NCBI GenBank assembly: GCA_007121785.1
Contig: SKJX01000228.1
Span: forward strand, 1-36,156
DNA length: 36,156 nucleotides
DNA from: Nitriliruptoraceae bacterium
Lineage (GTDB): Bacteria; Actinomycetota; Nitriliruptoria; Nitriliruptorales; Nitriliruptoraceae
Direction: 5' to 3'
Shown: positions 6,833 through 15,008 of the stretch, one piece after another
Layout: the number at the start of each line of letters is the position of its first letter
Position numbering within the stretch: position 1 is the stretch's first letter
The notes under the pieces: generated by a model
Database searches by the model: none
Told to the model about the DNA's origin: nothing
Seen by the model: the letters and a program-made list of their open reading frames with translations, nothing else
Made by a program: the position numbers and the translations under genes

Positions 6833-8566
6833 TCACGGGGTCACGTGGCTGGCTCCAGAGCTCGGGTGCTGGGCGCGCAGGTGCCAGATGGCCGAGGTGA
6901 CCACGACGCCGAGCCAGACCATCGCGAGCATCTGCCCGATGCCGGGTTGGAGCACGAAGGCCACCTCCTGGGGCAAGACCATCCAGAGCTCCCAGTCCCA
7001 CGGCGCCTGATAGGCCCACGGCGGCCGTGGTGTGAGGGCGAAGGCGGCTGCCACGGTCCCCTCGATCCCCAGCAGCCAGCGCGATGGCGTGCTGCGGCGT
7101 CCGGCGAGCAGGACGGCGACGAACAGCGCACCCACGAGCAGGGTGGTGAGCCAGTACCCCCAGAATGCGCCCGTGTACTCGAGCCCACCGAGCCACCGGC
7201 CGGCCAGGAAGAGCGTGGCCGTCACCGCGCTGGCGAGCCACACCAGCAGCGGGATCCGGATCGCTGCGGCCAGCGTGGTGACGAGCGGCAGCGTCGGGCC
7301 CTCGTGCGCGGGAGGCGTACCGTAGGTGTTCGGGCCACGGGTTCCCCGCGTGGCCAACATGACGACGACCAGGATCGGACCGACCAGGGGGATCAGGCCA
7401 AGCAGCAGCAGCAGGCCCGATCGGTCGGTGTCGTGGAGACGTCGGACGGAGACCGACAGCAGCGGCACCACCAGGGCCAGCGCCGCCAGCGTGTAGGGCA
7501 GCAGGCCGAGCACCCCGGCGAGCTCGGGATCGCGCAGCAAGCTGCCGGCCAGCACGATGCCGGCGAGCCCGACGACCGCGAGGGACAGGTTCGCGGCGAG
7601 GGAGAACCACCAGTACTCCGCCCGCGTGGCCCGGCCAGAGAAGTCGGCGTAGCCGCGCAGGCCGCGTCGGACCGCCACATCCATCGGCATGGTCTTGACC
7701 AGGGGGGTGGACGGTGGCTCGGGCGGCTCGGGCGGGCCGTAGCGGTTCGGCTCACCGGAACCGGACATGGTCAGGAGCACGAGCAGCAGGATCGGGCCCG
7801 CCAGCGGGATCAGGACCACCAACACGGTCCAGCCCGAGCGGTCGGTGTCGTGGAGCCGCCGGACGGCCGCGGCCAGCAGGGGGAGCGCCAGCCCAACGCT
7901 CGCCAGCACGTAGGGCGTGGACCCGAACACGGCGACGAACTCGAGGTCGGGCCACCCTCCGGCGAGCGTCGCGCTCACCAGCGCGACGAGCCCAAGTGCG
8001 ACGTTGGCGGCCAGGACGAACCACCAGTACTCCGACCGTGGGGCACGCCCGGCGAAGGTGGCGTAGGCGTTCAGGCACCGTCGGACCGCCTCGTCCATCG
8101 GCAGCATGCGGTGCTGTGGTGGCCGGGCGGCGTCTGGCACCGGCCGAACCCGAGCTGCATCGGGCTCCCTCAACGGAGCCACAGCGGTTCCGGCGGGGGC
8201 TTTCGGAGGCGGGGGCTCGGCGTCGAGTTCGGTCGCGAAGACGGGAACCTCTGGAGGAGGAAGGTTCACGACAGGTGCGGGAGGCTCCTCGGCGGGAGGC
8301 CCGGGGACCGGCGGCCGTTCGTCGGCGGGGGCCGCGCCGGTCTGGGCCAGCACCGGATCGTCCGCGGGCTGCGTGGCGGCTGGTGTGGCCGTCGTGACCT
8401 GCTCCGTGCGTGGGGCCGCGAGGGGGACCAACTCGACGCGGCCGTCATCGGCGACGTAGTCGGTCCACCGGATCCCGTCGAAGTAGCGGTACTGGTGCCG
8501 CCCGCCCGGGTCCGCGTACCAGCGGGCAGAGGGCAGGCCCGGGACCTCGGATCTGGCTGTGCGCAT
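6833..8566 (-). CDS. DUF2510 - proline-rich linker - two DUF805 domains - membrane C-terminus
   Basis: A 577-residue membrane protein. Residues ~7-42 are a DUF2510 module (ARWYADPGGRHQYRYFDG then RWTDYVAD), a short cytoplasmic domain common at the N-terminus of actinobacterial membrane proteins. Residues ~55-150 are a Pro/Ala-rich linker. Two tandem DUF805 domains follow (~157-277 and ~285-405). Each opens with MPMDxAVRR, has FxGRAxRxEYWWF and ends with VRRLHDTDRSG and a Gly/Pro hairpin. About 140 further residues carry 4-5 more hydrophobic segments and no known domain. DUF805 is a family of uncharacterised four-helix membrane proteins usually present once per protein, so the duplication with an added C-terminal unit is unusual. 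It is divergent from the CARDB gene and may share its control region. Confidence 0.87.
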   Translation of the reverse strand: MRTARSEVPGLPSARWYADPGGRHQYRYFDGIRWTDYVADDGRVELVPLAAPRTEQVTTATPAATQPADDPVLAQTGAAPADERPPVPGPPAEEPPAPVVNLPPPEVPVFATELDAEPPPPKAPAGTAVAPLREPDAARVRPVPDAARPPQHRMLPMDEAVRRCLNAYATFAGRAPRSEYWWFVLAANVALGLVALVSATLAGGWPDLEFVAVFGSTPYVLASVGLALPLLAAAVRRLHDTDRSGWTVLVVLIPLAGPILLLVLLTMSGSGEPNRYGPPEPPEPPSTPLVKTMPMDVAVRRGLRGYADFSGRATRAEYWWFSLAANLSLAVVGLAGIVLAGSLLRDPELAGVLGLLPYTLAALALVVPLLSVSVRRLHDTDRSGLLLLLGLIPLVGPILVVVMLATRGTRGPNTYGTPPAHEGPTLPLVTTLAAAIRIPLLVWLASAVTATLFLAGRWLGGLEYTGAFWGYWLTTLLVGALFVAVLLAGRRSTPSRWLLGIEGTVAAAFALTPRPPWAYQAPWDWELWMVLPQEVAFVLQPGIGQMLAMVWLGVVVTSAIWHLRAQHPSSGASHVTP

Positions 8567-8577
8567 GGCCGTTCCGA

Positions 8578-8620
8578 TCCGGTGTCCTGGCCCCCGTTCC
8601 GGTGTCCTGGTTCATAGTGT
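8578..8620. promoter_or_regulatory. Tandem 13-bp repeat in the divergent promoter region
   Basis: TCCGGTGTCCTGG occurs at 8578-8590 and again at 8598-8610, with start points exactly 20 bp apart (about two helical turns), just upstream of the minus-strand ATG at 8566. A TAGTGT at 8615-8620 could be a plus-strand -10 box, which would place the second repeat over its -35 region. The arrangement fits a regulator that binds two copies side by side. Confidence 0.5.
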
Positions 8621-8754
8621 GCACCGCTGCGGGCCCGCCGCCAGAGCAGGACGGCCCGCGACCTCCTCGCCGATCGTGCGCCTCGATGCAGCGTGGGATG
8701 CTGCTCGGAAGGTGATGGGTCGGGCGCCGCCGTCGGCCATTGGACCCTGGCGCG

Positions 8755-8790
8755 GTCACCGCCGACAGGTGACGCTCTGAGAGGCAGAGC
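8755..8790 (+). promoter_or_regulatory. Two adjacent small hairpins in the leader of the CARDB gene
   Basis: GTCACC (8755-8760) pairs with GGTGAC (8768-8773), and immediately afterwards GCTCTG (8774-8779) pairs with CAGAGC (8785-8790). They lie 70-100 bases upstream of the chosen start at 8858. They could be operator half-sites or leader RNA structure; there is no match to a riboswitch family that I recognise. Confidence 0.35.
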
Positions 8791-8857
8791 AACCAGGCCA
8801 AGGAGGCCCTTCGGGACCCCCCGTCGTTCTCGGCGTGAGCCAGAGGCGGTGGTCGAG

Positions 8858-10084
8858 ATGATCCAGCACGATCGGTTGCCGTCGGGCAGCGTCCACCAGG
8901 CCGGCGCAGGGTCCGCGATCCCGACCCCACCGCCCGCACCTCCCCCGGGCCCACCCTTGGAGCCGTCGCCTCCGCCCCCGCCACCACCGGGAGCAGGGCT
9001 GCCACCCGAACCGGAAGCCGGGAGGCGGCCGCCCGCATCGGGGCTCAAGGCGATCCTGATCGCTGTCGCCGCGCTCGCCGCCGTTGGGATCGCGGTCGTG
9101 CTGGTGGTGGTGCTGCTGCCACATGCGGAGTTCGCCGTCGACTCCTTCGAGGTGCCAGCGGCGATCGTCACCGGCGACGACGTCGAGGTCGAGATCGCGC
9201 TGGCCAACGAGGGTGGTGCCGCAGGCGAGCAGGAGCTGACCCTCCTCGTCGACGGCGAGCCGACCTCCACCACCACCGTGACCCTCGACCCCGGGACCCA
9301 AGAGACGCTCACGATGTCCGTCACCGGCCTGGCCCCGGGCACCTACGAGCTGGCCCTGGGTGACTGGGAGGGCCTGAGCGGCCTGGTGTGGGTGATGACC
9401 CCGCCGGAGTTCGAGATCGACGCGGTGACCGTCTCTCCGAGCCCGATGGACATCAACGACAGCGACCAGGCGACCGTCCTGGTCACGGTCTCCAACCTCG
9501 GCGAAGCTCAAGGCTCGCACGGCCTGCAGCTGCTACTCGACGGCGAGGCCGTCGCCGAGCGGTCCGTGGACCTCCTCGAGGGCGGCGCGACGACCGAGGA
9601 ATCGTTCACGGTGACCGTCGATGAACCCGGAGCCCACGAGGTATCGCTCGACGACGTGACCGTGAGCTTCGAGGTCTACCAGCTCGAACGGCCCGCCAAC
9701 GGGACCACGATGGTCAACGAGCTCGCCGGGGGCGCCAACCAGCTCACCATCCGCAACAACTCCGCCGAGGACGCGGTGGTCGTGCTGGCCGGACCCGGGG
9801 ATGACCAGTCGGCGCTGCTGAGCGTGTACGTCCACGGCGAGAACTCCCACACCGTCTCCGGCGTCCAGGATGGCACCTACGTCACCTACTTCGCTCAAGG
9901 CCACGACTGGTGCACCCACCACCGGGAGTTCACCAGGAGCGCGTACTACGGACGCTTCGAGGGAGATGACGTCTACCAGAGCACCAGCTCGACGTACACG
10001 ATCTACACCGTGGAGTTCGGGATCGACGCGGACGACGCGATGCCCACGGAAGGCCTGACCCGCGACGCGTTCCCAGGGCTGTGA
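8858..10084 (+). CDS. Single-pass membrane protein with two CARDB-like domains
   Basis: About 408 residues from the ATG at 8858. Longer in-frame starts (GTG 8849, ATG 8693) exist, but their extra sequence is Arg-rich and looks non-coding. Residues ~20-60 are proline-rich; ~63-88 are one transmembrane helix (AILIAVAALAAVGIAVVLVV). The rest is probably outside the cell: two beta-sandwich repeats of CARDB type at ~92-170 (with VEVEIALANEGGAAGEQELT) and ~175-255 (with TVLVTVSNLGEAQGSHGLQL), each with the 'lvdGe' strand pattern. The last domain at ~260-408 contains LTIRNNSAEDAVVVL, GTYVTYFAQGHDW and a tyrosine-rich end. CARDB modules are adhesion- or ligand-type folds. It heads a plus-strand set with the broken gene at 10110 and perhaps the gene at 10568. 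Function unknown. Confidence 0.82.
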   Translation: MIQHDRLPSGSVHQAGAGSAIPTPPPAPPPGPPLEPSPPPPPPPGAGLPPEPEAGRRPPASGLKAILIAVAALAAVGIAVVLVVVLLPHAEFAVDSFEVPAAIVTGDDVEVEIALANEGGAAGEQELTLLVDGEPTSTTTVTLDPGTQETLTMSVTGLAPGTYELALGDWEGLSGLVWVMTPPEFEIDAVTVSPSPMDINDSDQATVLVTVSNLGEAQGSHGLQLLLDGEAVAERSVDLLEGGATTEESFTVTVDEPGAHEVSLDDVTVSFEVYQLERPANGTTMVNELAGGANQLTIRNNSAEDAVVVLAGPGDDQSALLSVYVHGENSHTVSGVQDGTYVTYFAQGHDWCTHHREFTRSAYYGRFEGDDVYQSTSSTYTIYTVEFGIDADDAMPTEGLTRDAFPGL

Positions 10085-10109
10085 CCGCGCCCCCGCGGAG
10101 GTGAACGAG

Positions 10110-10498
10110 ATGTCACCGGCCCTGCAGGAGCCCGGCAGCCCGATGCGCAACCCGGCCACGGTGGGCCGGCACTGCGAACAGGTGCTCAAAGAGCTTGAGC
10201 ACGCGGACGCCTCCACCACCCTGGTCGTGCCCTTCCGCAACGAGCCCGTCGAACCCACGGGCGCCGCCCCGGCCCCGTGGCGGCACGCCACGCTCCCGGC
10301 GCCCCGACCTCATCGCCGCGCTGCTTGGGACGACGCTGGTCGCTGCCATCGGGATCACGGCAGCCCTCCTACTGCTCGACGGTCCCGCACCCGCAGACAC
10401 TGCTGGACGACACCGGCTGGATGCCCACGGAGCAAACCTGGCGTCACGGTGACCGCGAGATCGCCTGCATCGCCTTCGACCCTCAGGCCAACCGATAG
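10110..10498 (+). pseudogene. Frameshifted septum-formation-like membrane protein
   Basis: The start ATG (10110) has a perfect GGAGG eight bases upstream, and the first ~50 codons read normally (ending VVPFRNEPVEP). The coherent protein then continues in the next frame with a transmembrane helix, LIAALLGTTLVAAIGITAAL (~10310-10370). It then moves one more frame to end with TGWMPTEQTWRHGDREIACI and a TAG at 10496-10498. That last block matches the end of the actinobacterial septum-formation domain family (Trp...GDR...C). Each switch is +1, near 10262-10310 and near 10380-10400. A recently broken gene and two sequencing indels are both possible. Intact, it would be a ~130-residue single-pass protein paired with the CARDB protein. 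Confidence 0.7.
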
Positions 10499-10567
10499 AG
10501 GGCAGCATCCGGCCGTGGGAGCCGTGAGCGGCTGGTACCCCCGAACACCACCCTGGCGGACGCGACC

Positions 10568-12184
10568 ATGAGGCTCTTCGCTGCTCCCGACGTGCAACAG
10601 CTGCGCACCCGTGGGGATGTCGCAGGCCTACGACGGATCCTGGGGAGCCGTGGGGACTCGGCGTTGCGCGGCGAAGCGCTCGAGGCGCTGGCGTTCCTGG
10701 GTTGGCAACCGACCTTCGCCGATCTACGGAGCGAACTCGACAAGGGTCGCGGCGACACCGCCCGGATGCTCGTCCACCTGGGGTGCACGATCGATCTTGA
10801 GCGTGCCGCGTCGAGCAGCATCCGAACCGATCACTCACGCGGGGCCTCCTCGGAGGAGAACGACCGTGCGAGCGAGCTTCGAACCGCGCTCGTGCTGCTG
10901 GTGGGCCTCGATCCGTGGCCCGCCGAAGCCTCTCCAGAACGCAGTGACCTCCTCGACACGATCCGCGCACTCATCCAACCCACAGGCCAGCAGCTGGTGA
11001 CAAGCCTGCTTCGCGTGCTTGGCGAGGACCCAAGTCCGGATCACCGAGCCCTGGCGGCGAACGTCCTCGGCCTGCTGCATGCGGACTACCGCCAGTTCGA
11101 AGCCAAGGGGCTACTCGATCACTACCTCTTGGAGTTCAAGTTCGCCTCCGGCGGACGGTTCGTGGGGCATCGCCTGAGTGCCCGCGACCTCCGCGACGCT
11201 CGCCGTGGTGCACCTCAGCCCGCGCTCACGCCCGACGCGCTCGTGATCGAGGCACTACGCACAGCACTTCGGGACGAGGGGGACGTTTCGCTCGATCCGG
11301 CGTTCAGCGCACTGCCGTGCCTCGACCTGGATGTTGCCCTGCTTGCGGCACCTGGACAGCTTGAAGGGAATGCGTTCACCTGCAACTGGCATAGCGGCGT
11401 CTCCTACGCCGCAGCTCTCGCTCTCCTCCTGCTCGGTGACCATGAAGGAGTCGCTGCCGCGGCACGGAAGAGTGCTGCTTCCACGAAGCGCGATATGGGA
11501 GGCTACTGGCGCACCGGCTTCTTCGTGCTCGCTCACCAGTTGGGATGCAGCCAGCTTGTGGCCGAGTTCACTCAGATCTGCCAGCAGCATCAGACGGAGA
11601 CCTCTGTTTGGAAGAGAGGAACCCACCTGAGGGCTTGCGCCCAAGCCTCCTTGGATCTGTTCGACGTCGGACCACCAGAGGCCATCCAGAGTTCAGGATC
11701 GAGCGGTGCGGCCGACGCCATCGAAGGAGGGGATGCTTCGCTTGGAGGCATCCAAGCCTTGGTCGACAGCTACGCCGTCGAACTCGCCAAGGGGCCTGTG
11801 CACATCCGGCCGAACATCCCGCCAGAGCTACTCGCCAACGCGCTTGCAACTTACGCCCGAGGTGTCGCCAAGGAAGAGGTCGTGCTCCAGGCCGACAGCA
11901 CGGTCCGCGGTAGTGGCAAAGCTGGCCTCATCCTGACGCCGACGACGCTGTACGCCCACGACGTCGGTGAGACGTGGGATGTTCCGCTTGGGGAGATCCG
12001 GACGGTCGAACTCAAGCGACGGTCCTTCCGTGTGAACCAGCGGAGTGTCGGGCTCGTCCCGGGCCGAGCGGTGAACCAGGCGCTGGCAGCCCTGCTTCTC
12101 GATCTCGCTCGCTGGGCGAGTCGACCCGCATCGAGGACACCGCCTCCGCCCCCGTCCCCGCCTCCGCCTCCGGGTGGGAAGTGA
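10568..12184 (+). CDS. Large protein with helical repeats, PH-like C-terminal domain and proline tail
   Basis: A 538-residue protein with no signal peptide or transmembrane helix. The first ~400 residues are helical and contain HEAT-like pieces (LRRILGSRGDSALRGEALEA; LVTSLLRVLGEDPSPDHRAL). Residues ~425-515 look like a bacterial PH-type beta domain: EEVVLQADSTVRGSGKAG, then LILTPTTLYAHD and WDVPLGEIRTVELKR, ending in a long amphipathic helix. The final ~20 residues are nearly all proline (PPPPSPPPPP). A few cysteines and tryptophans in the middle (FTCNWHSGVSYAAALALLLL) may mark a core domain that I do not recognise. It follows the broken septum-formation-like gene by ~70 bases and shares the proline-rich style of its neighbours, so it may be a cytosolic partner of that envelope cluster. 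Confidence 0.7.
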   Translation: MRLFAAPDVQQLRTRGDVAGLRRILGSRGDSALRGEALEALAFLGWQPTFADLRSELDKGRGDTARMLVHLGCTIDLERAASSSIRTDHSRGASSEENDRASELRTALVLLVGLDPWPAEASPERSDLLDTIRALIQPTGQQLVTSLLRVLGEDPSPDHRALAANVLGLLHADYRQFEAKGLLDHYLLEFKFASGGRFVGHRLSARDLRDARRGAPQPALTPDALVIEALRTALRDEGDVSLDPAFSALPCLDLDVALLAAPGQLEGNAFTCNWHSGVSYAAALALLLLGDHEGVAAAARKSAASTKRDMGGYWRTGFFVLAHQLGCSQLVAEFTQICQQHQTETSVWKRGTHLRACAQASLDLFDVGPPEAIQSSGSSGAADAIEGGDASLGGIQALVDSYAVELAKGPVHIRPNIPPELLANALATYARGVAKEEVVLQADSTVRGSGKAGLILTPTTLYAHDVGETWDVPLGEIRTVELKRRSFRVNQRSVGLVPGRAVNQALAALLLDLARWASRPASRTPPPPPSPPPPPGGK

Positions 12185-12287
12185 ACCCAGGAACCATCCC
12201 ACCCTCCCCGCGCGGTGCGCCGCCGCCGACGGGCGCGCGAGGAGGACCGCACGAACCGACGGACCGCGCGCCAGGGACCTCTGGCCG

Positions 12288-12316
12288 TTGAGGACGCGCA
12301 CGACCGCCCGTAGTGT
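12288..12316 (+). promoter_or_regulatory. Sigma70-type promoter of the aldolase gene
   Basis: TTGAGG (12288-12293) and TAGTGT (12311-12316) are spaced by 17 bases, about 45 bases before the ATG at 12361. This agrees with housekeeping sigma -35 and -10 consensus at the key positions and would give a ~40-base leader. Confidence 0.5.
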
Positions 12317-12360
12317 CCGGGGCGTCTTCCAGCTTCGAGCGACGACCAACAGGACCACCC

Positions 12361-13248
12361 ATGCCCACCGGGATGTACGACAAGATCGCCTTCGGCCGCG
12401 GGTTCATCGCCGCGCTCGACCAGAGCGGGGGCAGCACGCCCAAGGCGCTCGCGCAGTACGGCGTGCCCGAATCGGCCTACGAGACCGACGAGCAGATGTT
12501 CGACCTGGTCCACCAGATGCGGACCCGGATCATCACCAGCCCCTCCTTCACCGGTGAGCGGATCATCGGCGCCATCCTGTTCGAAGGCACCATGGACCGC
12601 CAGATCGAGGGCCAGCCGAGCGCGCGGTACCTGTGGGACGTCAAGCAGGTCGTGCCCTTCCTCAAGGTCGACAAGGGGCTCGAGGACCCCGTCGACGGGG
12701 TCCAGTTGATGAAACCGATCCCCGGCCTGGACGAGCTGCTCGAACGAGCCAAGGCTCACGACGTCTTCGGCACGAAGATGCGTTCGGTCATCAAGGAGGC
12801 CGACGCCGGCGGCATCGACCGGATCGTCGCCCAGCAGTTCGAGCTCGGCCACCAGATCCTCGCCACCGGCCTCGTCCCGATCCTCGAACCGGAGGTCGAC
12901 ATCCACGCTCCGGACAAGGAGCGGTCGGAGGAACGACTCCGCGAGGGCATCTCCCGTCACCTCGATGAGGTCCCCGACGGTCAGCAGGTGATGCTCAAGC
13001 TGTCGATCCCGACCGTGGACGGTTTCTACTCGCCGCTGATCGATCACCCGAAGGTGCTGCGGGTGGTCGCGCTGTCCGGGGGCTACTCCCGCGAGGAGGC
13101 CAACGAACGGCTCAGCCGCAACCCGGGCCTGAGCGCGAGCTTCTCCCGGGCGCTGATCGCCGAACTCGCCGCCGACCAGAGCGACGAGGAGTTCGACGCC
13201 GTCCTCGACCGCACGATCGACAGCATCTACGCGGCGTCGGTCACCTGA
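12361..13248 (+). CDS. fda: Fructose-bisphosphate aldolase, class I
   Basis: A 295-residue cytosolic aldolase (EC 4.1.2.13) that cleaves fructose 1,6-bisphosphate to glyceraldehyde 3-phosphate and dihydroxyacetone phosphate, or runs the reverse step in gluconeogenesis. The sequence follows the short bacterial class I family from end to end: [20 protein letters not shown] near the N-terminus, then [55 protein letters not shown] with the Schiff-base lysine, [15 protein letters not shown], and a final DSIYAASV. Length equals the family norm. The ATG at 12361 is preferred over an in-frame upstream start. It stands alone as a transcription unit, with its own promoter at 12288 and a strong terminator at 13337. 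Confidence 0.96.
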   Translation: MPTGMYDKIAFGRGFIAALDQSGGSTPKALAQYGVPESAYETDEQMFDLVHQMRTRIITSPSFTGERIIGAILFEGTMDRQIEGQPSARYLWDVKQVVPFLKVDKGLEDPVDGVQLMKPIPGLDELLERAKAHDVFGTKMRSVIKEADAGGIDRIVAQQFELGHQILATGLVPILEPEVDIHAPDKERSEERLREGISRHLDEVPDGQQVMLKLSIPTVDGFYSPLIDHPKVLRVVALSGGYSREEANERLSRNPGLSASFSRALIAELAADQSDEEFDAVLDRTIDSIYAASVT

Positions 13249-13336
13249 CCGCAACGTGCTTGATGGTGGTTGGACGGCCACCTACGGTTGCGTCTGGAGG
13301 CTGAACCACGCCAGCGCGTGGGGCCGGTCTCCCCCA

Positions 13337-13359
13337 CCCCCCGGCGACGCGCCGGGGGG
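13337..13359. terminator. Strong bidirectional terminator hairpin
   Basis: CCCCCCGGCG (13337-13346) and CGCCGGGGGG (13350-13359) form a perfect 10-bp GC stem with a three-base loop. It lies between the convergent ends of the aldolase (13248) and DUF3800 (13385) genes. A short GGGGGGAAA tail gives weak U-tract character only on one strand. Confidence 0.8.
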
Positions 13360-13384
13360 AAACCGCACCCTTCGAGGACCGAGG

Positions 13385-14152
13385 CTAGAGGTCATCGCGC
13401 AGGACGATCGACCGCTCCGCATGCCGCGGACGAAGCCCGGTCACCTCCACGAGGCGGGCGTCACCGAGCAGCGCGTACGTCCGCTCATCGACGACCTTGT
13501 TGGCTGACCCGTCCGGCGGCCGCACCGCAGCGGCCGACGCGTAGGCGACCAGGTCGGCGAACTGGACGAAGTACGACTCACCGGAGCGCTTCGGGTGGGG
13601 ATCCTCGATGATCCTCGCGTCCTCGGGGTGCGAGTGTCCCCCGTAGACGCCTCCGGAGAGCCCGTACCGGGTGCGCTGCCGAGCATGCTTGCGGATCCTC
13701 GCGTTATCACCTTCCTCGTGGACCACCGACAACGGTCCCTCGCGACGAGCGGCGAAGGCCTCCAACCGCTGGAACAACGTCATCCACGCCAGTTGGCTCG
13801 GATCGACCTGCGGATACCGGTCCGCGGGCTTGTGGAGCACGACCGCGAACGCTCCCAGACCGGTCCAGGCGAGCAACTTCAGGTGCAGTTCGTAGATCGC
13901 CCGCCGTGTTCCCGGACTGAGGCTCAGCGACCGCAGCTCACCGCTGCCGTGCAGCAGCCACGCCGCCTTGATCTCCGTGCGCATCGGGACACCGAACCGG
14001 ACCTCGAGATGGCGGCGGAACGCGACGAACTCATCGAGGACCGCGTTCCACCGGGCCCCTGGCACCGCGATCGATCCGAGTGCGTAGATCGGCGACGCTC
14101 CGCGAGGCCGAGGGCCCGTATCCCCGGACTCATCGACGTAGACGATGTGCAC
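13385..14152 (-). CDS. DUF3800 domain protein
   Basis: A 255-residue protein starting at a GTG (14152) with GAGGTGG about ten bases upstream. It opens with HIVYVDESGDTG, the acidic strand-turn signature of DUF3800, and later has SYFVQFADLVAYA, the second acidic motif. The two motifs place conserved Asp/Glu residues in an RNase H-like arrangement, so the family is thought to contain metal-dependent nuclease-like proteins; no activity has been shown for this member. It is often found singly on actinobacterial chromosomes, sometimes near mobile elements. It is transcribed toward the aldolase, and its start is ~60 bases from the end of the NarL-type regulator gene on the same strand, so the two may be co-transcribed. 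Confidence 0.85.
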   Translation of the reverse strand: MHIVYVDESGDTGPRPRGASPIYALGSIAVPGARWNAVLDEFVAFRRHLEVRFGVPMRTEIKAAWLLHGSGELRSLSLSPGTRRAIYELHLKLLAWTGLGAFAVVLHKPADRYPQVDPSQLAWMTLFQRLEAFAARREGPLSVVHEEGDNARIRKHARQRTRYGLSGGVYGGHSHPEDARIIEDPHPKRSGESYFVQFADLVAYASAAAVRPPDGSANKVVDERTYALLGDARLVEVTGLRPRHAERSIVLRDDL

Positions 14153-14210
14153 GGGCCGCCACCTCGATCCGCCCCTGGGTGAACCGGGACCCCGCCCCGG
14201 CCGGACGAGC

Positions 14211-15008
14211 CTAGAACACGGCCTTGCGACGGGCCGGGGGTGGTTGAGATCCCGGCTGGTGGGCCCGCTCCGAGGCGGCGAGGTCGATGGTCCACAACGG
14301 CGTCGATCCGCCGCGGTCCCGCGCGTTCCCGTCGAGGTGGCGCGACGGCCGCTCGGCGGCACCCGGGGCCGCCACCACCGACGCCCGGACGACGTTGGCG
14401 GTCAGTTCGGTGCGGTTGCGAGCACCCGCCTTCGCCAGGATGTTCGACATGTAGTTGCGCACGGTCTTCTCGGCGAGGCCGAGCCAGGCGGCGATCTCGC
14501 TGTTGGTCGCGCCGTCGACGACCATCGCAAGGATGCGTCGCTCCTGTCCCGTCAGGGACCGGATCAGTTCGCTGTCCACCGGAAGCTGCCGACGGCGTGC
14601 ACGCAGATCGTCGATCACCTGGGGGCTGATGAGCGACGCTCCACCCGCGACCCGGCGTAGCGCGTCGACCAACGCATCCGCCTCGATGTCCTCGACGAGG
14701 TAGCCGACCGCGCCGGAGACCACGGCCTCGAAGAAGGTCCGATCGTCAGCGATCGGGCTGAGCGCGACGATCCGCAGGGTCGGGTGCTGGCGGTGGAGGA
14801 CGCGGATCAGTTCGATGCCCCCACCGTCGGGCAGGTCGAGGCCGATCAACGCCACCTGCGGCCGGCACCGCTGCGCCGCCTCGACCGCCTCGACCGCCGA
14901 CGCGACCGCAGCGACGACCGCGAACTCGCTGCCGACCATCACCTGGACCCCCTCGCGGATCACCCGATGGTGGTCGACGAGCAACATCGTGACCGGTTCC
15001 GTCCCCAT
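14211..15008 (-). CDS. NarL/LuxR-type response regulator with degenerate receiver
   Basis: A 265-residue protein with a receiver domain (residues ~6-120) and a LuxR HTH (~152-206: LTGQERRILAMVVDGATNSE then KTVRNYMSNILAKAGARNRT). The start at 15008 follows GGGAGGG. The receiver lacks three of the four key residues. The phosphoacceptor position in ALIGLDLPD is Gly56 instead of Asp. The acidic pair is D12-H13 instead of D-D (LLVDHHRV). The conserved Lys is Glu106 (GYLVEDI). Ser84 is kept. It therefore cannot be phosphorylated in the normal way and probably acts as a constitutive or ligand-controlled regulator. A ~59-residue Pro/Arg-rich tail after the HTH is unusual for this family. No histidine kinase gene is adjacent. 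Confidence 0.88.
   Translation of the reverse strand: MGTEPVTMLLVDHHRVIREGVQVMVGSEFAVVAAVASAVEAVEAAQRCRPQVALIGLDLPDGGGIELIRVLHRQHPTLRIVALSPIADDRTFFEAVVSGAVGYLVEDIEADALVDALRRVAGGASLISPQVIDDLRARRRQLPVDSELIRSLTGQERRILAMVVDGATNSEIAAWLGLAEKTVRNYMSNILAKAGARNRTELTANVVRASVVAAPGAAERPSRHLDGNARDRGGSTPLWTIDLAASERAHQPGSQPPPARRKAVF

Noticed and set aside
6845-8617. A 590-codon plus-strand open frame
   Set aside because: Antisense to the DUF2510/DUF805 protein; composition (Gln/Arg/Gly-rich) is that of a shadow frame and it has no start site or motif.
11851-13281. A 476-codon minus-strand open frame
   Set aside because: It runs antisense through the aldolase and the end of the PH-tail protein gene; no family features.
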